This document shows positions 17,360-27,200 of a stretch of DNA of 64,000 bases, piece by piece. The position numbers and the translations under genes were made by a program. Location: NCBI GenBank assembly GCA_030145845.1, contig JAIXHJ010000017.1:40878-104877 (forward strand). Reading direction: 5' to 3'. How positions within the stretch are numbered: the first letter of the stretch is position 1; the number at the start of each line of letters is the position of its first letter. The notes beneath the pieces were generated by a model. It did no database searches, was not told where the DNA came from, and saw only the letters and a program-made list of their open reading frames with translations. The DNA comes from Pseudomonadota bacterium (GTDB lineage: Bacteria; Pseudomonadota; Gammaproteobacteria; Pseudomonadales; Oceanobacteraceae).

Positions 17360-18584
17360 TGAACCGTATTAACAAGGCATTAATCATCATAAAATAGCCG
17401 ATAGTAAGCTTCAGTGACATAAATATATCGGTTAGCCCATACACCAAAGCCCCCGCACAAACAGTCAGTCCCGCGTAAGCCGCCAGCCTGGTTCCCGGGT
17501 CTTTCAGGTTCCTCTTATAGAAACCAATCAGGAAGATAAACAATCCTGCAAACACCATCAGGCCCAGCAACCCCCTGGTAGCCAGAATCCAGAGCACATC
17601 ATTATGGGCATGCTGCAAAGAACGAATAACTTCAACCTCTCCGTTGTCATTCATCCCCTGCTTTTCCTCAAGAAAACCAGATCGTCCTGCTCCTAATAAG
17701 GGATTTTCCCTGAATGTATTGATCGCCACTTTCCAAAGTTCTATACGCTGCCCTGAAGATGTTTTTACATTTTCTCCTGAAATATATTTTTCGATCTGAT
17801 CATATGTTCCTGAAAATCGTTGTTTCACCATTCCAGAAAACGGGGATAAAAGCAGAGCAATCATAATAATAAAGAAGGAGACAACAATAGCAGCCTGCCG
17901 TTTAAATGACGGCTCAAACTTCACCCATATTATCATCGCTATAACAGACCAGATTACAAAGAACAACCATGCTGCCCTGGTTTTAGACCAAATCACTGCC
18001 ACCAATCCTATTAGCGCACTGGCCAATAGCAACAGTCGCAACCACTTTGATACTGACCGGTCCATTGCAAAAATCAGGCATAACAGCGCTGTAGACAAAC
18101 TGACGGTGCCGAAGGGTATTGGTGAACCATGATGACTCCCACGTGCGCCACCATAAAGGTTATCTTTTATTACTACGATAAATGACATGATGGCCGCAAT
18201 AATCAGCAGGCTATACAGCCATTGCCTGCTGACCCCTGTCCGGGAAAAAGTTGCCACCAGCCCAACAGGAAGCAGATACAACCAGTGAGTCCTTATCGAC
18301 TGAGGGTCAGCCAGATCACCGGACATCCAGAAGCTCAGAACAGTGCTCAGAAACATCAGCACACCGGACAACAGAAAGAGCTTCTCCGGCCTTGCGAGCT
18401 GCACTCGCGGTTCAAGCAGAATGATCAGCGGAAGCAGCCAGACCAGATAGGACAACTGATACTGTGCCGGGGCTGCATCCAGATGAATCGCAGCGAAGGC
18501 CATTCCGGCAAGAAATACAAACGAATAAAGTACTGCTTTGCTCAACAGCTCATACGGGCGGCCAAATTTGTCTGCTAAAAACAT
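17316..18584 (-). CDS. O-antigen polymerase/ligase family protein (Wzy/WaaL type)
   Basis: A 422-residue inner-membrane protein with about 11-12 hydrophobic segments and one large periplasmic loop. The loop carries the Wzy_C signature: SSGQRIELWKVAINTFRENP, then GAGRSGF and HAHNDVLWILATRGLLG. Such proteins polymerise lipid-linked repeat units or ligate glycans to lipid A-core; sequence alone cannot separate the two. Start is ATG at 18584, overlapping the upstream stop by 1 nt (TGATG). The 3' end overlaps the convergent yrbL-like gene by 44 nt, leaving no room for a terminator. Confidence 0.88.
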   Translation of the reverse strand: MFLADKFGRPYELLSKAVLYSFVFLAGMAFAAIHLDAAPAQYQLSYLVWLLPLIILLEPRVQLARPEKLFLLSGVLMFLSTVLSFWMSGDLADPQSIRTHWLYLLPVGLVATFSRTGVSRQWLYSLLIIAAIMSFIVVIKDNLYGGARGSHHGSPIPFGTVSLSTALLCLIFAMDRSVSKWLRLLLLASALIGLVAVIWSKTRAAWLFFVIWSVIAMIIWVKFEPSFKRQAAIVVSFFIIMIALLLSPFSGMVKQRFSGTYDQIEKYISGENVKTSSGQRIELWKVAINTFRENPLLGAGRSGFLEEKQGMNDNGEVEVIRSLQHAHNDVLWILATRGLLGLMVFAGLFIFLIGFYKRNLKDPGTRLAAYAGLTVCAGALVYGLTDIFMSLKLTIGYFMMINALLIRFIISLKNADAPAAGG

Positions 18585-19723
18585 CAATGTTCCAGTGTGT
18601 TACTGATTATCTTCCTGACAGAGTGTATGTGTCCGGCATCCGCATGACGCCAGTCACCTCTGGCGTAGTAATCACAATAAAGATAACTGAGAAAAGCTGC
18701 GCGCAATTCCGGTTCCGGATGCGCCATATTATGGCAGGCGTCCGTCAAAGCCTGCTCACTTTCTGCATGTAACACCAAGCCTTGTATATTATAGAAGGCC
18801 TCACCAAGCGTGATCACCGGTTTATTCAGAAGAATGGCTTCAAAGCCAACACTGGAATTGATGGTTAACACACCTTCTGCCCCCTCAATCAATCTCTGTG
18901 TGTTGGCCTGGTTATGAAAAACAATACCCGCATGCAGAGCATGCAGATGCTGGTAATTATTTTTTGAACTGGGGTGCTCCTTAACCACAAACACGGGGGA
19001 CTCACCCTCTGAACTGTCGATAACACTTCTGAGAACGTTATAGAGGTGCTCCATATTCCTTATCCACGGAGAATATTCGACGATCTGAGTATCGGAATCG
19101 ACCTGGAACGGAACAAAGATATAATGCTCAGGCAATGGCTGCTCTGCCGCATCTCCCCTCACATGAGCTTTTCTTGGTTTGCGTTCCGTCAACTGTTGCG
19201 GTAATTGTTTTTCTGCCAATTGCCCCCGCTGCAGATAAAAATCCCGGTTGCGCGGAATACTGCTGGCATAGTTAACCCCGGCAGCATCAATTGTTGTCGT
19301 TCCGGGGAAAGCCCCATTTTCAAAAAACAGGGTCCTGCTACCGGCAATCACATAACGGACAATCTTCTGACGCCATTTCATCCCGCTCCACAGCCCGACC
19401 AGATCAAAGTGGTTACTGGCGAAGAACTTTTCTGCCCGGAGAAAAAAAATATAAGCCGCGATATGGTAGCGAAGCTGCAGCAAAACCCGCCGCAGCCGAC
19501 CAATGCGGTAATCCCGTGACTCCTGTTCTGCTGTTTTCAGACGTAGTGCGGTAATGCTGTGCAGAAATTCCTTTTCCATAGCTGACAGCCTGCGGGGATA
19601 TACAACAAGCGGCAGACGGTTGTCATGGATAACGCGAATATCCATATTCTCTGCGCCATCAGCAACGGAATTAAAATAGCGTTCCTGATGGCGATTAACC
19701 GCCAGCAACAGAACAGAGGGCAT
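18584..19723 (-). CDS. KpsS/LipB-like capsule polysaccharide protein
   Basis: A 379-residue protein of the capsule synthesis family that includes KpsS and LipB, which build the Kdo linker on lipid anchors of group 2 capsules. Diagnostic segments are FFENGAFPGTTTIDAAGVNY, the HP motif in VVKEHPSSKNNY, and the serine motif INSSVGFEAILLNKPVITLG. Kdo/sialyltransferase-type GT-B enzymes share this motif layout. It starts only 13 bp after the chpC stop, on the same strand, with no visible ribosome site and no terminator between, so it may be the tail of the pil-chp transcript. No KpsC, KpsM or KpsT is present nearby. Confidence 0.75.
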   Translation of the reverse strand: MPSVLLLAVNRHQERYFNSVADGAENMDIRVIHDNRLPLVVYPRRLSAMEKEFLHSITALRLKTAEQESRDYRIGRLRRVLLQLRYHIAAYIFFLRAEKFFASNHFDLVGLWSGMKWRQKIVRYVIAGSRTLFFENGAFPGTTTIDAAGVNYASSIPRNRDFYLQRGQLAEKQLPQQLTERKPRKAHVRGDAAEQPLPEHYIFVPFQVDSDTQIVEYSPWIRNMEHLYNVLRSVIDSSEGESPVFVVKEHPSSKNNYQHLHALHAGIVFHNQANTQRLIEGAEGVLTINSSVGFEAILLNKPVITLGEAFYNIQGLVLHAESEQALTDACHNMAHPEPELRAAFLSYLYCDYYARGDWRHADAGHIHSVRKIISNTLEH

Positions 19724-19736
19724 ATACGGGATCAGC

Positions 19737-20210
19737 TCAGATATGATTCAACAGTGTGGATTCTACATTATCCAGATCAGGAATCATTGCAGTTTCGTTA
19801 TCAAAGGTAACCGCGGATACATCATAAGGACCCATATTCATCGCTTCCACTTCCTGAATATCCTTTTCCTGAATGTGCACCAGACGTGGAATCCCCTGTA
19901 CCAGAACAGCGTAAAACGGCATCGCTGAGTGGTTACCCACACCGTTCACCACAGCAAAACGGGCATTCGGATTCGGCGCCGGTGCTGACTGATCGTTGAG
20001 CATTTCATAGCACACAACAGGGACCGGGGTACCGCGCCAGTCAATGCGGCCAAGAATCCAGTCCACCGCGGAGGTCGTGGTCAGCAGATGAGAGAAAGGA
20101 ATAATCTCGGCCACCGTCACGTTCGGCAACAGCAGATTGCGGTCTTTCAATGGAATCAGCAGACAGTCAACCTGATCCGGGGTATTGGTTTTAGTGAGGG
20201 ATTGGCTCAT
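19737..20210 (-). CDS. chpC: CheW-like protein ChpC
   Basis: A 157-residue CheW-domain protein with the usual beta-barrel pattern (VDCLLIPLKDRNLLLPNVTV, then DWILGRIDWRGTPVPVVCYE). In Pseudomonas ChpC is the accessory adaptor at the end of the Pil-Chp cluster and links chemoreceptor input to the ChpA kinase controlling type IV pilus extension and retraction. It overlaps the chpB gene by 20 nt, indicating tight co-expression. Downstream, after 13 bp, lies a capsule-type gene. Confidence 0.85.
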   Translation of the reverse strand: MSQSLTKTNTPDQVDCLLIPLKDRNLLLPNVTVAEIIPFSHLLTTTSAVDWILGRIDWRGTPVPVVCYEMLNDQSAPAPNPNARFAVVNGVGNHSAMPFYAVLVQGIPRLVHIQEKDIQEVEAMNMGPYDVSAVTFDNETAMIPDLDNVESTLLNHI

Positions 20211-21225
20211 GCTTTTCCATCCAGCTGTGTTTTACGCAGTTTACCAGCTGCAAAGCCAGCTGGAAGGGATCACCCGTGAAGTTTACCCGGTCAGTTTCAA
20301 TCGCACTTTCCGGCATTGAAGCATTGGCACAGGTTTCCGGGCTCTGCGCCCAGACCGGCACCTTGCGGTCGGTCAGGGTCATAATCGCATCAGCACCATC
20401 ATTTCCCATACCGCTGAACAGAATATAACCGGCCCTTGGACCATAATATTCAGCCACATTCAGAATCACCTGATCAATCGACGGTCCGTAAGGCCCCGGC
20501 CAGGGCTGATCAAGCGTCTGTGGCAGACCGTCACCGTTAAAACGGAATTCCGACGTAATCGGCGCCACCAACACCTCGCCACACAACAGCGGCTGGCCAG
20601 CCGTGAAATTCTTCAGCTGATAAGCGGAGTGCCGGCCAATTGTCTTGCTCAGGGTTTCTTCAAAGCGCGGGTCGATATGCTGGGCATAAACAAAAGCCAG
20701 TGGCAGACCGCCAGGCAGAGCATCCAGAAAGGCTTTAACGGCCTCAGGCCCGCCGAGTGAAGCACCGAGCACCCAAACCTGCCAGGCAGGCTGCCCCTGA
20801 TAATCCTGCGTGGCGAACACGGAAGGTAACGGGATTTCTGCTGCCGCCGGGCCGCCCAGACTGGCCAGTGCGGCGACATCCTCAGCCACCACCGGAGTGT
20901 CACGGATAATCTCGCGCAGCTTGCTGTACAACTTTTTTTCCCATTTCGGAAAGGTCGGACAGCTCTTCTGCGGCGCTTTATCCGTGCCCAGCAGAACCGG
21001 CACGTCACCGTCCAGCAGGGTCTCCAGCCATGACAGATTTTCATCGTCGTCGTGGGGCAGATCCACCAGCCAGGCATCCAGCCCCAGCCCACTGACGTCG
21101 AGCTCAGCAAAGCGCGCCGGATCTGTGTTGACCACCACATCAAAACCAAAGTGCACCAGTGCACTTTTCAACAGGTGCTGCTGCAGCCGGTCCTCTGCAA
21201 GAATCCCTACCCTGGGCAGTGCCAT
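20191..21225 (-). CDS. chpB: CheB-type methylesterase ChpB
   Basis: A 344-residue protein. The N-terminal ~120 residues look like a response-regulator receiver domain (VGILAEDRLQQHLLKSALVH), then a CheB methylesterase domain follows. Its catalytic features are the serine in VLGASLGGPEAVKAF, the histidine in YAQHIDPRFEETL, and the aspartate in FSGMGNDGADAIM. It removes methyl groups from the PilJ receptor, opposing PilK. The gene starts 1 nt after chpA ends and overlaps chpC. Confidence 0.88.
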   Translation of the reverse strand: MALPRVGILAEDRLQQHLLKSALVHFGFDVVVNTDPARFAELDVSGLGLDAWLVDLPHDDDENLSWLETLLDGDVPVLLGTDKAPQKSCPTFPKWEKKLYSKLREIIRDTPVVAEDVAALASLGGPAAAEIPLPSVFATQDYQGQPAWQVWVLGASLGGPEAVKAFLDALPGGLPLAFVYAQHIDPRFEETLSKTIGRHSAYQLKNFTAGQPLLCGEVLVAPITSEFRFNGDGLPQTLDQPWPGPYGPSIDQVILNVAEYYGPRAGYILFSGMGNDGADAIMTLTDRKVPVWAQSPETCANASMPESAIETDRVNFTGDPFQLALQLVNCVKHSWMEKHEPIPH

Positions 21226-21226
21226 G

Positions 21227-24200
21227 TCAGGAGTCCCCGAGCCCCAGCAGCCGGTTCATAGTGCCGAGCAGGCTTTCTTCCTGGAACGGCTTGCCCATGT
21301 ACTCATTCACACCGATCGACAGTGCCCGCTCACGGTGTTTATCACCGGTCCGCGATGTGATCATGATGATCGGAATATCCTTCAGCCGTGAGTCATGACG
21401 CACCAGCGAGGCAACCTCAAACCCATCCATACGCGGCATTTCAATATCCAGCAGCATCAGATCAGGCTTGTGATCCTGCAGCGTTGCCATGGCATCCACC
21501 CCATCCTTCGCGGTGTAAACCTCCATGCCGTTACGCTCCAGCAGCCGGCTGGTTACCTTACGCACCGTTACCGAGTCATCCACCACCAGAATCCGCGGCA
21601 GGCGGTTTTCCAGCTCATGCCGCCGCTCTGCAGCCTGAGAATCGAGCAGTTTTGCCTGCTGATATTCCAGGCTGCTCTGGGTACGGATCATGGCCGGCAG
21701 ATCCAGAATGATCACCACCGAGCCATCACCCAGGATGGTACCGCCGGAAACACCCATAACACTGGCAAACTGCGGACCGAGGGTTTTTACCACGATCTCC
21801 CGCGAGCCCATCAGCGAGTCCACCTGCAGGGCAAACGGAATAACACCGCGGATCAGCAGCAATGGCAGTGGCATATCCTGCGCACTGAATTTCGGATGCG
21901 CCTCGTTTTCCAGCATGTGACCGAGGTATTCCACCCGGTAGTCCGTGCCGGCGTATTCATACAGGCGCTCCTGCTGGGGCTGTTCATACAGAGACTGCAG
22001 CTGCGCCACCGGCATACGCACAATACCCTGAATGTTATTCAGCGGTACCGCATACAGGTCGTCGCCAACCCGCACCATCAATGCCCGGTTAACCGATACC
22101 GTGAACGGCAGACGGATAACAAAACGGGTTCCGGCGCCAGCCTCAGACTGAATTTCCACCGAGCCGCCCATCTGTTTGATCTCACTGGAGACCACGTCCA
22201 TACCGACACCACGGCCGGAAATCTGAGTCACCGATTCGGCGGTCGAGAAACCGGCCTGCAGAATAAACTGCATAATGTCCTGATCGCTGAGGTTGGCGCC
22301 CTCATCCATCAGGCCACGTTCAATGGCTTTGCGGCGCACAGCATCCAGATTGACCCCGCGGCCATCATCCGTCATCGACAGCACAACATCGCCACCATCA
22401 CGGCTGACTTCCAGATCGATACGGCCGGTGTCTGGTTTACCGGCAGCCTGCCGCTGCTGACCGTCTTCGATACCATGGTCAACCGCGTTACGGACCATGT
22501 GTTCCAGCGGCGAAATCATGCGTTCGAGAATGGTCCGGTCCATTTCCCCTTCCGCGTTGTGCACATGCAGTTCCACCTGCTTGCCGAGCTCCAGGCTCAC
22601 CTGCCGCACAATCCGGCGCAGCCGTGGTACCAGGCGCTGGAAAGGCACCATCCGCGTTTTCATCAGACCTTCCTGCAGCTCCGTATTCACACGGCTCTGC
22701 TGCAGCAGCAGAGTTTCTGCATCGCGGGTCTTGTTGGTCATGGTCTCGCGCAGATCCGCAAGGTCGGAAGCCGATTCCACCAGTGCCCGTGAGAGCTGCT
22801 GAATGGTGGAATAACGGTCCATTTCCAGCGGATCAAAATCTTCGTAGTCCGGTCCCTGGCGTTCCTGACGGAACAGCACCTGGGCTTCGGTCTCCATATC
22901 CAGACGGCGCAGCTGGTCACGCAGACGGTCGAGTGTCATATCCATCTCGTCCAGCGTATTGGAGAAGTCCGTCACCTGCTGTTCCAGACGGCCACGGCCG
23001 ATGGAGGTTTCACCTGCCAGATTAACCAGATTATCGAGCAGGTCGGCAGATACTTTGACCAGCTCCTGCGGCGATTTACGCACGTTCTGCTGCGGTGTCG
23101 CCGGCGACGGTTGCGGCTGTGCAGCCGGTGTCTGTTCAGCCTGGGGCTGCACCTCCCGGCGCAGCGGCACCACATTGCTGCCCGGCAGCACTTCCGGCTC
23201 GGAATCAGCAACCACTGGCGCATCGTCTGCGCTTGTATCCTGCGGTGAATCCGTTGCCATGGCAGGAATCACATCCGCCTCATCCGGCGTCAGCGATTTT
23301 TCACCCAGCATAACCGGCGCATTGCTGTCGAGCGCAGCCGCCACCCGTTCAATATGATTAATCAGTTCATCCTGACGCTGATATGCCTGGCGGAAGAAAG
23401 CGCCATCCGGCGGATTCTGTGCCTGCTGTGCGTGCAGAATGTCACTTTCAAAATTATGGGCCAGGTCACCGATGTCTGTCAGACCGGCAAGACGGGCGCC
23501 ACCCTTCAGTGTGTGCAGAACGCGCTGAGCTTCATCCGCTTCCGTGAGCTGCGCCGGTGTCTGTTCCCACTGCTGGATGGCACGCTCAAGTGCCTCCTGC
23601 AGCTCACCGGCTTCTTCCAGGAAAATCTCCAGGATTTCACGGTCAGATTCATCCAGCGCTTCCGCCCGTACCGGTTCGGCCAGCGTGGTTTCCGGCAGCA
23701 GCTCAGTGGCAGACTCATCTTCGATATAGTCCGCCACTTCACCAGCCGTTTCACCGCGCAGATACTGACGGATTGCCGCGATGGTCGCGTCTGCCGGCGC
23801 CGGGGACTGTCCCTGCAGTACGCAGTCGATCTGCTCACCCAGTTCATCATGCGCACGCTCAAGCAGGTCAAACACCTGAGGCTGCACACCGATACGGCCA
23901 TCATTGATATTTTCGTACAGGGTTTCCAGCTCATGGCAGAGGTCAGCAATGGCCGACAGTTCTGCCATCCGCGCGCCACCTTTCAGCGTATGCAGCTCCC
24001 GCTGCAACTGCGCCACGTGCACCAGATTATCCGGGCTGAGGCGCCACTGCTGGATTGCCGTTTCCACTGATTCGGTAATCTCCTGGGCTTCTTCGAGGAA
24101 GATTTCCAGAATTTCATCATCAGCTTCGTCCACCATTGGCAGTGGTGGCAGTTCATTGCTGGTTTCGTCTGTCAGTGACAGCCCGGCATCCTCTGCAGCG

Positions 24201-27200
24201 GTATCATCCGCGGCCAGAGACGGCGCGTCACTGTCATCAGAAGCGTCTGTGAGCTCCAGTCCGTCAATATCCGCAGCAACGGTCGCCGTGGCTATGTCGT
24301 CGACCGCCTGGCGGATGTCATCAGGCGAATCCGGATAGACAATCTCGTCGTCATCCATCGCCGGGATGTCTTCCCCGGTTGCGGCGTCGCTGTCATCCAG
24401 CACCACTTCGGGTTCAGCAAAGACCCAGCCGGCCATACGCTGTATCAGCTCATCTGCACTCTGTGTCTGCTGGCCCGCCGCCAGACAATCCATCATCGAC
24501 AGAATGGCTTCATGCGCGTCAGCCGCCAGTTCCAGCAGGCCGCTTTCCGGCTGTGCCTGCTCCTGCTCAACACGCTGGTAGAGTTCATTCAGAGCCTGAG
24601 CCAGGGCCTGAATATGCGGAATTTCAGCTTCCGCCGCACCCGCGGCAACGTCATCCAGATCACGCCCCAATGCAGCCAGCACAGAGCTGTCATTATCTTT
24701 CTGCCACTGCGCCAGCAGGCGGTCGGCGTCAAGCAGGGCATCCATCCCCTGCGCCAGGAACTGGGAAATGGCCTGCGGATTCGGACCGGAGCGCGCAGCC
24801 TCTTCCGCCTGCAGCGGATGCAGTAACTGCTGTTCCAGTACTTCGATCTGCTGCAGATAGTCATCTGCGCCATCCAGCACGTCGGCCTGCAGCAATTCAC
24901 GGCTGCTCAGGGCATTGGCAATCAGCTCCGAACCGCGCGCCAGCAAGGCAACAATGTCGCGGTTATTGCTGACCTGATAAGCACGCAGTTCCTTAATCAG
25001 CCGCTCCAGCGGCGAGGCAATATTGGCAATCGGGGTAATCCCGGCCATATGCGCACTGCCTTTCAGCGTATGCAGGGCGCGCTGCAGCTGATCACTCAGC
25101 GGCGTCATATAGTCTTCGGCGCGCGACTGCTGCACAAACTCATCAACGGTGACCAGATGCGAGCCGGCTTCCGTCTCAAAGACTTCCAGCAGGGCATCGT
25201 CTTCATCTTCGTCGTCGGCGCTGTCATCCACTGCCGGCTGATCGGCTTGCGCTGCCGTAAACGGCGCAACCGCTTCACCGGCCGCCAGGGCAGAGGCGTA
25301 ATCCATTAATGGCTGGGTATCGAGCGATGCCGGGCGCTGCTGACGGAAATCGTCAATCAGCAACGGCAGCTGGCTGATCACATAATCGACCAGCGCCATC
25401 AGATCCGGGGAAATAGTGATGGTGTTATCCAGCACCCGGTTGAACATATTTTCGACGGACCAGGCCAGTTCACCGATAAACCCGGCTTTCACCATACGGC
25501 CACTGCCTTTCAGCGTATGGAACGCACGGCGCACGGTGGTCAGGGTTTCCTGGTCATTCTGATCGGCTTTGAACTGCGGCCAGAATTCATTCAGGGTGTC
25601 GCCGACTTCTTCTGCTTCCTCAAGGAAAATTTCGATGATTTCGTCATCGATCAGATCGTCATCATCATCGGCCAGCACAGCTTCGGCTTCTGCCACCGGC
25701 TCAGCAATGGTCTGCGGTCCGGCATCCGCCAGCTGCTGATCACGCAGGTGATCCACCAGTTCACTGACGTCTTCTGACGCACTGCCATCAACCGGCTCAA
25801 AATCGAAGGTAAAATCATCGTCCTGTGGCGGCGGGGAAATCAGACTGAGGCCGTCGTCTTCATTGTCTGCGCTGCTGTCATCTGCAATCAGCGGCCGATC
25901 GTCCTCTGCCCCGTCGTCCAGCGTCAGCGCTTCACCGAATGAAGTGACGTCCGCTTCCGGCAGACCAACGGCGTCTTCCGTACTGCTTTCATCTTCACCG
26001 GCAGCTTCTGCCAGTGGCAGCTGACTGAGCGACTTCTCTGCCTTCGTCAGTATTTCATCACCGGCACTGCGTGGATTTTCTGAATAACGTTCGATGAAGT
26101 ATTCGATACCGGAAAGCACATCGGCGAGGATATCCAGTACCGACCATTCCGGCCGCAGCTGCTCGTTGATCAGCTGGTGCTGAACGAAGTTTGCCGACCG
26201 TGACAGGATATCCGCCACCCGTGGCAGCGGAATCATATTCAGGGAGCCTTCAATGCTGTGCAGCAGACCGGGAACATCCTCCAGCTCAGCAACAGACCAC
26301 TGTTTGGCGATGTATTCGACAATGGCGTCCTTGACCTGCTCCAGCACGTTGCGCGCTTCACGCAGCACGGCTTTCTGCGCATCAGACAGCGTACTGCTGC
26401 CTTCCTGAGCATTCAGGTCACCTTCGCGCTGCATACCACTGATGGTCGCTTCGACATACAGCAGGGCACCGGCAATATCGAGCAGATCGCCGTCCTGCAC
26501 CGTACCGCTGTCGAGCATCCGCGCAACGGCACTCTGCTGTTCCTGCATGACCTTACGCGGCATACCAAGACCCAGCATGCCCATGGTATCGGCCACCTGT
26601 TTCAGTGACGGCGCAATCTCATTCAGGGCTTCATTACGGTCGTCATCACTGCGCACCAGCAGGTCCAGACGGTCTTTAATGGCAGCAATTTCTTCGGTCA
26701 GCGCACCCAGTACATGGCCCACGGTATCTTTGTCCGGGCCGGACAGGGCATCCTGCTCCTGACGGATTTCTTCTTCCGTCGGCAGCGCCTGACGCAGACC
26801 AAACAGCTCCTGCACCTGACGGATGGCTTCACCCTTGGCGTCGGTACGGGCGACATAAAACAGCAGATTTTTCAGCAGCTCATCGGCCGGCGCTTTATTC
26901 AGCGCCTGGGCGGGATGGTCGATGGTGGATTTCAGAACGTGGTCGAGCTCGCGCAGCAGGTGCTTGGCACTGTTCGGCAGACTGTCCTGCTTCATCAGCC
27001 ATTCACTGAACGCCAGTGCCGGCAGCCACACCATACCCTGCGGCGTTTGACCCAATGCTTTATGCAGGCGGGCAAACACCTTATTCAGGTACTGTTTGGC
27101 AACATCCGGCTGTTTGTTCTGCAACAGCTGCAGGGTCGCCGTCTGCAGCATCTGCCGCAGTTTGCGTGACCATTGAGTGAACTCATCCGTCAGATACGGC

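Noticed and set aside
21395..22792. 465-codon plus-strand open frame inside chpA
   Set aside because: The protein is His/Arg/Gln-rich with no domain and is fully antisense to the conserved kinase, CheW and receiver parts of chpA.
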